Positions 34,744 to 42,900 of a stretch of DNA of 64,000 nt are shown here, one piece after another. Under the pieces are notes generated by a model. The model saw only the letters and a list, made by a program, of their open reading frames with translations. It was not told the origin of the DNA and ran no database searches. The translations under genes were made by a program, and so were the position numbers. Numbering within the stretch: the first letter of the stretch is position 1; each line of letters opens with the position of its first letter. Where the stretch lies: NCBI RefSeq assembly GCF_000242455.2, contig NC_019892.1, positions 8,504,744 to 8,568,743 on the forward strand. Reading direction: 5' to 3'. The DNA comes from Singulisphaera acidiphila DSM 18658 (lineage in GTDB: Bacteria; Planctomycetota; Planctomycetia; Isosphaerales; Isosphaeraceae).

Positions 34744-35952
34744 ATGCAGACATCAGCATTAAAAAAAATTGCCATGATGAGCACAACGTTGAAGGCCACC
34801 CTCTTGGCCGCGGCAATCGGCGTCTCGTCGGACGCGGCCGGGGCGGCGGACTACAGGCAGAATCAGTTCACGCTGACCTATGACGGCGCGCTCGCGAAGA
34901 ACGAGCCCGGAAAAATCAACATCCACTCGGTCACATATAAGCTCAATGGACTGGATATCTCCGCCAACGTCTACACCCCGGCGAACTACGACCCGGCGAA
35001 GAAATACCCCGCGGTCGTCGTCGCGCACCCGAACGGCGGGGTGAAAGAGCAGGTCGCGGGCCTCTACGCCCAGCGACTGGCGGACCAGGGCTACATCACG
35101 CTCGCCGCGGATGCGGCCTATCAGGGCGCAAGCGGCGGCCAGCCGCGAAACATCGACAAGCCCGCATATCGCATCGAGGACATCCACGGAGCGGCGGATT
35201 TCATCGCCCGCTATCCGGGCGTCGACGGCGCGAGTTTGGGCCTGCTCGGCATCTGCGGGGGCGGCGGTTACTCCTTGAAAGCCGCTCAGACCGACAAGCG
35301 GTTCAAGTCGATTGCGACCCTGAGCATGTTCAACTCGGGACGGGTCCGCCGCAATGGCTACATGGATTCGCAACTCTCGACCATCCAGGAACGTCTGCAA
35401 CAAGCCTTCGACGCCCGCGCCCGGGAGGCAGCGGGAAAAGGAGTCCTTTATGAGAACGACGTGCAACTGACCGACGAACAGATTGCCAAGCTGCCATTCG
35501 AGCTGTATCGGCAAGGGCTCGTCTATTACGGCAAAACCCACGCGCACCCCAACTCGAGCGGCAAGTACACGACGAGCAGCTTGCTGGACCTGATGAGTTT
35601 CGATGCGACCGACCAGCTTGAGCTGCTCGACAGGCCGTTGTTGCTCATCGCGGGAAGCAAGGCCGACAGCCTCTACATGTCGGAGCAAGCCCTCGCCAAG
35701 GCCACCGGCACGCAGGACAAGGAGCTGTTCAAGGTCGATGGGGCGACCCACATCGAAACGTACTGGGTTCCCAAGTACGTGGACGCTGCGATGAACAAAC
35801 TGGCGGAGTTCTACGCCAGGACTCTTTCACTCGAACGGAACGGTCCCATGGAAAATGCCTCGGGCAAGGTGGTCGTCATCACGGACGCCAGTTCGGGCCC
35901 GGGCGCGGAGGCCGCTCGTCATCTCGCGAATGTCAACATAATCAACTTATGA
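34744..35952 (+). CDS. Secreted alpha/beta hydrolase fused at its C-terminus to a truncated SDR
   Basis: 402 residues from ATG 34744 (GGGAG upstream). Signal peptide (TLKATLLAAAIGVSSDAAGA), then a dienelactone hydrolase/YcjY-like domain: TYKLNGLDISANVYTPANYDP, AVVVAHPNGGVKEQVAGLYA, a nucleophile elbow where GICGGGGY replaces G-x-S-x-G-type sequence, and the C-terminal VDGATHIETYWV with catalytic His. From about residue 369 the frame runs into MENASGKVVVITDASSGPGAEAARHLA, the Rossmann start of a short-chain dehydrogenase, cut after about 28 residues. Its TGxxxGxG motif is damaged (TDASSGPG). The SDR part cannot function. The stop overlaps the next ATG (ATGA). Confidence 0.85.
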   Translation: MQTSALKKIAMMSTTLKATLLAAAIGVSSDAAGAADYRQNQFTLTYDGALAKNEPGKINIHSVTYKLNGLDISANVYTPANYDPAKKYPAVVVAHPNGGVKEQVAGLYAQRLADQGYITLAADAAYQGASGGQPRNIDKPAYRIEDIHGAADFIARYPGVDGASLGLLGICGGGGYSLKAAQTDKRFKSIATLSMFNSGRVRRNGYMDSQLSTIQERLQQAFDARAREAAGKGVLYENDVQLTDEQIAKLPFELYRQGLVYYGKTHAHPNSSGKYTTSSLLDLMSFDATDQLELLDRPLLLIAGSKADSLYMSEQALAKATGTQDKELFKVDGATHIETYWVPKYVDAAMNKLAEFYARTLSLERNGPMENASGKVVVITDASSGPGAEAARHLANVNIINL

Positions 35953-38270
35953 ACAAATTTATATTATCTGCCACAATGTGCATCGCCCCCCTCTCCAGCG
36001 CAGCGCAAGACCAGTCCGGCGCACCCGTCGCTTCCGCACCGGCCCAGCAAATCACGCGGGCAGGCGACCGAGCCTCCTCAACCGCCCCGGCGGAATACTT
36101 CACAGGGAAGGCGAGTGTCGCCCCCTTGTTCGCCGCCAACGTCGACATCAAGGCATCCGGCGCCTACGTCACTTTCGAGCCGGGAGCGCGCTCCGCCTGG
36201 CATACCCATCCCGCAGGCCAGCGGCTGGTGGTGGTTTCCGGCGTGGGCCTGACGCAGGAATGGGGCAAGCCGGTGCAGGAAATCCGCCCCGGCGATGTGG
36301 TGTGGTGCCCACCCGGCGTCAAGCATTGGCACGGAGCCCCGCCGACCACCGCGATGGCCCACCTGGCCGTGACCGGCGCGGTGGACGGCAAGAGCGTGGA
36401 ATGGCTGGAGAAGGTGACCGACGACCAGTACAGCAGCCATGCCGCCGGGAGCGACGCGGGACCGCAAGCCATGACCGATGCACAACCTGCCTCCGAGACG
36501 CTTTCCGCCAAGCAGCAGGCCATTCCGCTGATTGCTGCCTTCGCGGCCACGAGCGATATGCCCGGACTCAATGCGACCCTGAACCAGGGCCTGGACGCGG
36601 GCCTGACCATCAGCGAAGCCAAGGAAATCCTCGTTCATCTGTATGCCTACACCGGCTTCCCTCGCAGCCTCAACGCTTTGGGCGAGCTGATGAAGGTGGT
36701 GGAGGAACGGCGGACGCGCGGCATCGAAGACGCGCCGGGGCGCGAGCCCAGTCGCCCCGCGCCCACGGGCGATGCGTTGCTGGTCGCGGGCACGGCCAAC
36801 CAGACCCGCATCGCGGGCGCACCCGTCAAGGGCCCGCTGTTCGACTTCGCTCCCGTCATCAACCAATACCTACAGTCGCATTTATTCGGCGACATTTTCG
36901 AGCGCGACAACCTCGACTGGCAAAGCCGTGAGTTGGCCACCGTCGGGGCGCTGGCCGCGATGCCGGGCGTGGAACCGCAGCTGCGCTCGCACATGGCCGC
37001 CAGCACGAGAGTGGGGCTGACCACTTCGCAGTTGCGTCAATTGACCCGGGTGCTGGCCGAACGCGGCGAGGCCGATGCGGCCAGACGCGCCCGGGAGGCG
37101 CTCGACAGTCATCCGGCCGAAGCCCCCGGACAGGGCCGGTCGTCGAGGCGAAATGCGGAGGCAACGCCAAGCGAGCGAAGCGGCCCTCGGAATCCAGACG
37201 AAGCCCCAAAGGCCGCCCCGCTGATGGTCGAAGACCAGGGCAGTTTTGCGGTCGGCGGCGGCGTGGTCCGGAACCCCGGCGCCTACAAGCCCCTCAAGCC
37301 GTCGCCTGAAGGCCAGACGCTCCACGGCGACCACGCCCGCGTGTTCTATCAAGTGCCGGTGAACCCGCGAGAGTTGCCACTCGTCATGTGGCACGGGTTC
37401 GGCCAGTTCTCACGCACCTGGGAGAGCACGCCCGACGGCCGGGAAGGCTATCAGAACATCTTCCTCCGCCGTCGCTTCCCCGTGTATCTCGTCGACCAAC
37501 CCCGCCGAGGCGGTGCGGGCCGGGGCACCGTAGGGGCGACCATCAACGCCACTCCGGACGACCAGCGATGGTTCGACACGTTCCGCCTGGGCACCTGGCC
37601 CGAGCTCTTCCCCGGCGTGCAGTTCTCGAAATCCCCCGAGGCCCTCGAGCAGTTCTTCCGCCAGGCCGTGCCCGACACCGGCCCGTTCGATGCGAAGGTG
37701 GCGACCGACGCCGTCTCGGCCCTCTTCGACAAAATCGGCCCCGGGGTCCTCGTCACGCATTCGCACAGCGGCGGGCTGGGGTGGCGGGCGGCCATGGGCA
37801 ACCCGCGCGTCCGGGCCGTCGTCTCGTACGAGCCGGGCAGCGGCTTCGTCTTCCCGGAAGGCGAGACACCGCCGCCGATGCCCAGCGCGACCGGCCCGCT
37901 GGAGGCCGTCGACGTGCCGCTGCCGGAGTTCATGGCGCTGACCCGCATCCCCATCGTGATCTACTACGGCGACAACATCCCGGCCGAGCCCACCGAAAAG
38001 CCCGGGCAGGACAACTGGCGCGTCAGGCTGGCCATGGCCAAACTTTGGGCCGAGGCGGTCAATCGCAAGGGCGGCGACGCTACGGTCGTGCACCTGCCGG
38101 AAGTCGGGATTCGCGGCAACACGCACTTTCCATTCTCGGACCTCAACAACGTCGAGGTCGCCGACCTGATGTCCGGGTTCCTCGCCGAGAAGGGTCTGGA
38201 CGGGGACTCGAGTGTGGCGACGAAGCCCGACTCCCGGCCTACCGTGCGGGAGACGCCGGGCTCGCCATGA
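35949..38270 (+). CDS. Three-domain fusion: cupin, two carboxymuconolactone decarboxylase repeats, alpha/beta hydrolase
   Basis: 773 residues. Signal peptide (MNKFILSATMCIAPLSSAAQ), cupin_2 (about 45-150) with metal ligands in WHTHPAGQR and PPGVKHWHG, then CMD repeat 1 (about 190-270, LNALGELMKVVEER) and repeat 2 (about 300-380, RDNLDWQSRELATVGALAAMPG). A low-complexity linker (about 385-420) leads to an alpha/beta hydrolase (about 425-755) with PLVMWHGFGQFSRTWE, QPRRGGAGR, nucleophile elbow THSHSGGLGW near residue 600 and a C-terminal RGNTHFPFSD. Cupin-CMD proteins and this hydrolase type are normally separate neighbours; here they share one frame. Signal peptide codons are AT-rich compared with the rest. 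Starts by ATGA overlap with the previous gene and ends by ATGA overlap with the next. Confidence 0.85.
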   Translation: MNKFILSATMCIAPLSSAAQDQSGAPVASAPAQQITRAGDRASSTAPAEYFTGKASVAPLFAANVDIKASGAYVTFEPGARSAWHTHPAGQRLVVVSGVGLTQEWGKPVQEIRPGDVVWCPPGVKHWHGAPPTTAMAHLAVTGAVDGKSVEWLEKVTDDQYSSHAAGSDAGPQAMTDAQPASETLSAKQQAIPLIAAFAATSDMPGLNATLNQGLDAGLTISEAKEILVHLYAYTGFPRSLNALGELMKVVEERRTRGIEDAPGREPSRPAPTGDALLVAGTANQTRIAGAPVKGPLFDFAPVINQYLQSHLFGDIFERDNLDWQSRELATVGALAAMPGVEPQLRSHMAASTRVGLTTSQLRQLTRVLAERGEADAARRAREALDSHPAEAPGQGRSSRRNAEATPSERSGPRNPDEAPKAAPLMVEDQGSFAVGGGVVRNPGAYKPLKPSPEGQTLHGDHARVFYQVPVNPRELPLVMWHGFGQFSRTWESTPDGREGYQNIFLRRRFPVYLVDQPRRGGAGRGTVGATINATPDDQRWFDTFRLGTWPELFPGVQFSKSPEALEQFFRQAVPDTGPFDAKVATDAVSALFDKIGPGVLVTHSHSGGLGWRAAMGNPRVRAVVSYEPGSGFVFPEGETPPPMPSATGPLEAVDVPLPEFMALTRIPIVIYYGDNIPAEPTEKPGQDNWRVRLAMAKLWAEAVNRKGGDATVVHLPEVGIRGNTHFPFSDLNNVEVADLMSGFLAEKGLDGDSSVATKPDSRPTVRETPGSP

Positions 38271-38479
38271 ACAGCACGCGACGCATCGCTCACCTCGCGG
38301 CTGGCACGTCGGCCGGGCTTTGGGGCTGCGATACGACGAGCCCCCGGCAAGCCGCCGGCGCCGAGTCTGCCGTCTATCACGAGCGGCCTCGCGACGAATC
38401 GAAGAGCGAGAAGATGAAACTCACCATCGGCAAGAAGGCGTTCACGGCACCCCTCATCTCATCCTCGGAGGCCTCATGA
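38267..38479 (+). CDS. 70-residue residual frame, possibly a truncated cyclophilin-like protein
   Basis: Starts at ATG 38267 overlapping the previous stop and ends at TGA 38477-38479 overlapping the next ATG at 38476. The first half has a lipobox-like stretch (SAGLWGC). The second half starts MKLTIGKKAFTAPL, which resembles the first strand of cyclophilin-like fold proteins that often accompany this hydrolase cluster, then stops. Probably a stub of one or two genes. Whether the product exists is unknown; its conserved overlaps would keep translation coupled to the NTF2-like gene. Confidence 0.4.
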   Translation: MNSTRRIAHLAAGTSAGLWGCDTTSPRQAAGAESAVYHERPRDESKSEKMKLTIGKKAFTAPLISSSEAS

Positions 38480-38976
38480 GTCGCCTGATGTCATTGGTGT
38501 TGACGATGGGATTCGCGGTCGCCCTGGGGGGCCCGTCGCGGACCCAGGACGAGGGTGCCAAGGCGGGCAAGGCGGGCTCCGCCGCGAAGGACGCGGGGAG
38601 CAGCAAGGATGTGAAGCAAGACCTCCTCGACCTCTCCAAGCAGAAATGGCTCTGGATGTCCGAATGCAAAGTCGATGAGCTGGCCGCCCTCTTCCATGAG
38701 GAGGCAGTCTTCGTCCACATGGGCGGGGCCATGACCAGGGTCCAAGAGCTCGACGTCATCAAAGGCGGGACTATCCAATACAAGAAGGTGGATATCCAGG
38801 AGTCGTCGGTGCGGGTCATCGGCACGACCGCCATCGTCTTGAACAGGATTCGCCTGCTGGCCATCGTGGGCGGCAACGAGGTCACCACCCCCTTCATGGT
38901 GACAGAAGCCTACGTGCAGCAAGACGGCAAATGGAAGCTAGCCCAGCTCTCGTTCACGAGGCTACTTGGCTCCTAG
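38476..38976 (+). CDS. Secreted NTF2-like/SnoaL-like (DUF4440-type) protein
   Basis: 166 residues with a signal peptide (MSRLMSLVLTMGFAVALGGPSRTQ), a Lys/Ala/Gly-rich linker, then a cone-shaped NTF2-like fold: LLDLSKQKWLWMSECKVDELAALFHEEAVFVHMGG, VRVIGTTAIVLNRIRLLAIVGG, FMVTEAYVQQDGKWKLAQLSFTRL. The final strand pair and W-K-L ending are typical of DUF4440 proteins. GGAG precedes the ATG, and the start overlaps the upstream stub's stop. Last coding member of the chain begun at 34744. Function unknown; it may bind or modify a small molecule. Confidence 0.8.
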   Translation: MSRLMSLVLTMGFAVALGGPSRTQDEGAKAGKAGSAAKDAGSSKDVKQDLLDLSKQKWLWMSECKVDELAALFHEEAVFVHMGGAMTRVQELDVIKGGTIQYKKVDIQESSVRVIGTTAIVLNRIRLLAIVGGNEVTTPFMVTEAYVQQDGKWKLAQLSFTRLLGS

Positions 38977-39070
38977 CGTCCAGACGCCATGTCCGCCCTT
39001 CATCTCCTCTCACCTTCGGACTTCTCATGAGCCGCCCCGGCATCACGCCTGGGGCAGCGCATCTCGCTAG

Positions 39071-39855
39071 TACTACAGTAGTAACTAAGAGCCGGTCCGG
39101 TGAATCTGGTCAAGGAGCCACTCAAGGAGGGTTGCTATGGCCGGTGCCGTTGTCATGCTCAATGATGTCTCCGCATGGGGACAGGAATTGGACGGGGTCG
39201 CCCGTCGGATCGGGGCGAGATTTCCCCGCAGCGAGACGCGCGATCGCGTCCGGGCCTACCTCATCGGCCTGCTCGGGCCGGTCCAGCGGAAGAACTCCTG
39301 GCAAGTCGCCGAGCAGATCGGCGACGCCGCCCCCTACGACGTCCAGTACCTGCTGAGTCGCTCCGAATGGGACCCCGAGGCGGTGCGTGACGACCTGCGG
39401 GATTACGTCGTCGGGGGACTCGGTGACGCTGATGCCGTGCTGATCCTGGACGAGACGGGCTTCCTCAAGAAGGGGACGCACTCCGCTGGGGTCGCGCGCC
39501 AGTACACCGGCACAGCCGAGCGGATCGAGAACGCCCAGGTCGGCGTTTTCCTGGCCTCTGCGAACCGACACGGCACGGCGTTCATCGATCGGGCCTTATA
39601 CCTGCCCAATGAGTGGACCGACGACCCGGCGCGGTGCGAGCGGGCGTCGAAAAAAAGTCGGACGGCGGTCGGGAATTGATCGGCTTGTCATCACCGGAGG
39701 TGCGACGCCTGCTGGTGCGGCTGCTCTGGAGCCACCTCCCCGAGCTCGAGGAGGTGCTGAGTTGGTCGGAATGGCGGCGTGCGCATCAGGCGCTCGCGCG
39801 GAGATATCATCATAAAGAACGCGGGGCGACCCCCGGATTAGTTACCACTGTAGTA
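39071..39855 (+). mobile_element. Internally deleted IS701-family element with intact ends and CTAG duplication
   Basis: The ends TACTACAGTAGTAACTAA (39071-39088) and TTAGTTACCACTGTAGTA (39838-39855) are inverted repeats with one mismatch. CTAG flanks both sides (39067-39070 and 39856-39859), the YTAR duplication typical of IS701. At 785 bp it is about 600 bp shorter than autonomous members: the middle of the transposase is missing while both ends remain, so it could still be moved by a transposase supplied in trans. The right-hand CTAG contains the stop codon of ftsY. Confidence 0.9.
39137..39841 (+). pseudogene. IS701-family transposase, internal deletion and frameshift
   Basis: The N-terminal frame (from ATG 39137) is well preserved: SSWQVAEQIGD-like KNSWQVAEQIGDAAPYDVQYLL and the first catalytic Asp in VLILDETGFLKKGTHSAGVARQY. 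It continues to about DDPARCERA (39640), then breaks; this frame stops at 39679. A second frame (from about 39645) carries the C-terminus KKSDGGRELIGLSSPEVRRLLVRLLW and WSEWRRAHQALARRYHH. The part with the second Asp and the Glu, about 200 residues, is absent. Not an active enzyme. Confidence 0.88.
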
Positions 39856-40761
39856 CTAGGTGAAGAGCGACTCCACGAAGGTATCGGCGTCGAACGGTTG
39901 GAGGTCGTCGATCCCCTCGCCGACACCGATGAACTTGACGGGCAGGTCGATCGTCTGGCGGACAGCCACGACGACCCCTCCCTTGGCGGTGCCGTCGAGT
40001 TTGGTCAGGATGACCCCGGTGCAGCCGATGCTCTTGGTGAAGACCTCAGCCTGGCGGATCGCGTTCTGGCCATTGGTGGCATCGAGCACGAGGAGCACCT
40101 CGTGGGGCGCTCCTGAAATCTTGCGATGGAGGACGCCACGGACCTTCTCCAACTCGCGCATCAGGTGCGACTGCGTATGGAGCCGGCCTGCCGTATCAAC
40201 GATCAGGACGTCGGCCCCTCGGGCCAAAGCGCGGTCGCAGGCGTCGTGCGCCACACTCGCCGGGTCGGCACCGGGGGCACCTTTGACGATATCGGATCCG
40301 GAGCGGGTGGCCCAGACGGTCAACTGGTCGGCCGCCGCCGCGCGGAAAGTGTCGCACGCTGCGAGCAGGATCGTTTTTCCTTCGTCCTTGAGCCGCTGAG
40401 CGAGCTTGGCGATCGAGGTCGTCTTGCCCGATCCGTTGACACCCGCGATCAGGTAGACCGTCGGCTTGGAGGGAGAGACCGCCAAGGTCCCCGGCCTGGG
40501 GTCGACCAGGAGCGCCTTCAGCTCGGCCTTGACGAAGTTCAGGAGGTCATCGTCGGCCGTCTTGTCACTGTAGGCCTCACGCACCCGATCGACGATCCGT
40601 TGGGTGGACTTCACCCCCACATCAGCCTGGATCAACCGCGCTTCGAGGTCATCAAGGAACGACTGGTCGACCTTGCGCCCGAACCATGAGCGAATATTGA
40701 AAAGTTGGGCTGTCTTGGACAGGCCCTTGCGAAATCGGTCGAGGAGCCCCTTGATCGCCAT
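39856..40761 (-). CDS. ftsY: Signal recognition particle receptor FtsY
   Basis: 301 residues. An N-domain helical bundle (LEARLIQADVGVKSTQRIVDRV) precedes the SRP-type GTPase G-domain: G1 GVNGSGKTTSIAKLA, ACDTFRAAAADQL (G2/IBD), G3 DTAGRLHTQSHLMRELEKV, G4 TKLDGTAKGG and G5 GVGEGIDDLQPF. It docks SRP-ribosome complexes at the inner membrane for co-translational insertion. It lacks the long acidic A-domain of E. coli FtsY, which is normal in many phyla. The last codon and TAG stop overlap the 4-bp target of the IS701 element, whose duplication preserved the stop. Confidence 0.97.
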   Translation of the reverse strand: MAIKGLLDRFRKGLSKTAQLFNIRSWFGRKVDQSFLDDLEARLIQADVGVKSTQRIVDRVREAYSDKTADDDLLNFVKAELKALLVDPRPGTLAVSPSKPTVYLIAGVNGSGKTTSIAKLAQRLKDEGKTILLAACDTFRAAAADQLTVWATRSGSDIVKGAPGADPASVAHDACDRALARGADVLIVDTAGRLHTQSHLMRELEKVRGVLHRKISGAPHEVLLVLDATNGQNAIRQAEVFTKSIGCTGVILTKLDGTAKGGVVVAVRQTIDLPVKFIGVGEGIDDLQPFDADTFVESLFT

Positions 40762-40803
40762 ACGATTCCTCAGCGAGAGTTCTCTCTTTATTATTTTTCT
40801 ATT

Positions 40804-41784
40804 CTATGCAGGGAGGTAGCGCCCAGGATCGCAATCCTCTGGAACGATCGGCTCGCCTGAATCGCCGCCCGGCGGGAGAGGAGGACGGGTGGCTCGCTCC
40901 CTGAGCCGGTCAAGGTCGGCCCCCGGCGTGGTGATCGAGCCAATCCAGCGGCCGGGACGGTCCCCGGCATGGAAGTCGGACCCGGCGATCGGTATCAGGC
41001 GGTAGCGATCGGCCCAGGCTCGCAACCGCTGGCCACGACGGGCATCCATGCCGTGGCCTTCCACTTCGATCGAGCCGAGGCCGGCATCGACCAGACCCCG
41101 CAGCGTCAGTTCCCGCAAATCATAGGACGGGTGAGCCAGACCGGCAACCCCGCCCGCAGCCTGGATCAAGGCGATCGCCACGGCCCCGGCGAGTCGCGGC
41201 TTGGGAACGTGCGCGGGGCCATCGTCACCGAGGTAGCGAGTGAACGCCTCACGGTGACCCGAGACCTGGCCCGACCGGACCAGCCACTCGGCCAGATGGC
41301 GCCGCCCCAGCGTGGCGCGCGGGAAGGCCCGCCCCAGCGCGGTCAGGTCAACGGAGAGTCCTAGCGCAGCGAGGCGACCCACCATTCCCTTCAGCCGTTC
41401 GACGCGGTCGCGCCGGAGGGCCGTCGTCGCGGCGACCAGGGCCGGTTCATCATCGCGAACGAAGTGGCCCAGGATGTGAACCTCCCGGCCCTCGAATTCC
41501 GCCGTCAATTCGATCCCGCCCACGAGTTCCAGGCCGAGGCGAACCGCTTCGGGCCGAGCCACAGCCAGGGCGGAAAGCGTATCGTGATCGGTAATCGCCA
41601 ACGCGGACAGGCCGATATTGGCCGCCGCGATCACAACCTCGCAGGGTGAGCAGACGCCGTCAGAATGCGTCGTGTGGATATGGAGGTCCGCTGCCGGAGG
41701 ACGAGGCGGCCGGGACGGCGAAGCCGGGGGCCGTTTCGGAGTCCGCAGCCGGGGGCTTCCTGGTCGCTGGTTACGGTTTTTCAC
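40804..41784 (-). CDS. PHP-domain phosphoesterase (YciV/RNase AM-like)
   Basis: 326 residues. After a basic Pro/Arg-rich N-terminus (about 1-30), the PHP domain shows the metal motifs ADLHIHTTHSDG, ALAITDHDTLSA, GGIELTAEFEGREVHILGHF, and later GLAHPSYDL and IAGSDFHAGDRPG. This set matches PHP proteins of the nucleoside-bisphosphate phosphatase/RNase AM type rather than the polymerase PHP. The start is a GTG at 41784 overlapping the end of the TIGR03067 gene by 14 bases. Read in the same direction as nusB and ftsY. Confidence 0.9.
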   Translation of the reverse strand: MKNRNQRPGSPRLRTPKRPPASPSRPPRPPAADLHIHTTHSDGVCSPCEVVIAAANIGLSALAITDHDTLSALAVARPEAVRLGLELVGGIELTAEFEGREVHILGHFVRDDEPALVAATTALRRDRVERLKGMVGRLAALGLSVDLTALGRAFPRATLGRRHLAEWLVRSGQVSGHREAFTRYLGDDGPAHVPKPRLAGAVAIALIQAAGGVAGLAHPSYDLRELTLRGLVDAGLGSIEVEGHGMDARRGQRLRAWADRYRLIPIAGSDFHAGDRPGRWIGSITTPGADLDRLRERATRPPLPPGGDSGEPIVPEDCDPGRYLPA

Positions 41785-42214
41785 GCTTGTAGACGAGCAG
41801 CGAGAGACCGTCGCCCTGCTTGGTGCCGAAAGCGGTCGGCCGATCCTTGCCGATCCCCGCGAGGCAAATCGTCAGGCTGTCCCCCTCCAGGCGATAAATC
41901 CCCCGCCTGAGACTGTCGTCGGAGTAAATGCGATCGTACCATCGAGGTGTCCGTGAGGGATCGAGCTTGAACGTCCCGAGGGAGACTGATTTCTCCCCCA
42001 TCCTCGCGATGACCCGGTCGTCTTCGAAGACCAATCGGACTTCGCGGCCCTTGAGCGATTCCGACGCAACCGCTTTCCCGTCGCTCTCCGTCGAGGCGAG
42101 GACCCAGGTCCCCTGAATCTTCTTTGTCTCAGACTCGACGTCCTCAGCGCCACTCGCAATCGCGGCGAAGAGTCCGGTCATCATCACGATCGCGGGTTGC
42201 CAAGTCACGGCCAA
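41771..42214 (-). CDS. Secreted TIGR03067-domain protein
   Basis: 147 residues with a signal peptide (to about residue 22, ending AIASGAED). The body shows the planctomycete TIGR03067 pattern: IQGTWVLASTESDGKAVASE, LVFEDDRVIARMGEKSVSLGTFKLDPSRTPRWYDRI, IYRLEGDSLTICLAGIGKDRPTAFGTKQG and a final LLVYKRE. It resembles a small lipocalin-like beta barrel. Its stop overlaps the PHP gene's GTG start. The family is a planctomycete marker with no known function. Confidence 0.92.
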   Translation of the reverse strand: MAVTWQPAIVMMTGLFAAIASGAEDVESETKKIQGTWVLASTESDGKAVASESLKGREVRLVFEDDRVIARMGEKSVSLGTFKLDPSRTPRWYDRIYSDDSLRRGIYRLEGDSLTICLAGIGKDRPTAFGTKQGDGLSLLVYKREKP

Positions 42215-42264
42215 CCTCCCAAATCAGCGACGGAGTTGACGGGAAAACTCGAAAGGAGTTCGGC

Positions 42265-42900
42265 TCACTCCTCGATCGGCTTCGAATCGGCGAGCGGCTC
42301 GTCTCGTGGAGCCGCAAGCTCTGTGGGGGCGATTGCCGCTGGCGAATCCGAGGTCTCGACGGTTGCAGCGGGAACGGCAAGCGAAGGCTCGGGCGAAACC
42401 TGGGGCTCCGCCTGGGCACTGTCCACTTCCCCAAGAGGCGTTTCTTGAGGTGCCGGGACCGGTTCGGCCTCGATGACGGGAGCCGTCCGCGAGGCGAGCT
42501 CGGCGGCCTGCAACCGGTCGAGGATCCCGTTGACGAAGCGGCTCGACTGGGCGGTGCTATACCGCTTGGCCAGTTCCAGCGATTCGTTGATCGCAACCTT
42601 AGTCGGCACGTCGGCGCAGTAGAGCAACTCAAACGCGCCGAGCCGCAAGATGTTGCGGTCGATGGCCGCCATCCGATCGAGCCGCCAGTTCTCGGCCACC
42701 GCGGAAATCAGTTCATCAATCCGAGGCTGATTAGCTTGGACCCCGGCAATCAGCGCCTCAGCGAATTCGCAGAGTTTCTTATCGCCCCGCAAACGACGGT
42801 CCACAAAGCGACGGATCTCCTGGGGAGCGAGCCCCGGATTCTGCTCCGTCTGGTAAAGGACCTGTAGTGCAATCTCTCGGCCTCGGGTGCGTCGGGTCAT
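42265..42900 (-). CDS. nusB: Transcription antitermination factor NusB with acidic C-terminal tail
   Basis: 211 residues from MTRRTRGREIALQVLYQTEQ; the frame opens 29 codons earlier but the NusB fold begins here. The all-helical core is complete (to about residue 130): LIAGVQANQPRIDELI, WRLDRMAAIDRNILRLGAFELLYCADVPTKVAINESLELAKRYSTAQSSRFVNGILDRL. NusB binds boxA with S10 during rRNA transcription. About 75 residues after the core form a Pro/Ala/Glu-rich tail absent from standard NusB (about 140 residues). Upstream lies a 1.15-kb gap. Confidence 0.95.
   Translation of the reverse strand: MTRRTRGREIALQVLYQTEQNPGLAPQEIRRFVDRRLRGDKKLCEFAEALIAGVQANQPRIDELISAVAENWRLDRMAAIDRNILRLGAFELLYCADVPTKVAINESLELAKRYSTAQSSRFVNGILDRLQAAELASRTAPVIEAEPVPAPQETPLGEVDSAQAEPQVSPEPSLAVPAATVETSDSPAAIAPTELAAPRDEPLADSKPIEE

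Noticed and set aside
37388..38479. Alternative 363-codon frame inside the cupin-CMD-hydrolase gene
   Set aside because: It overlaps a conserved hydrolase domain in another frame and is Arg/Pro-rich. Only its last 70 codons, outside the hydrolase gene, could be a separate product.
39640..39665. Shared AAAAAAGTCG at both IS701 deletion points as a recombination signal
   Set aside because: In both copies it encodes the conserved KKS of the transposase C-terminal linker, so it is inherited coding sequence rather than a junction signal.
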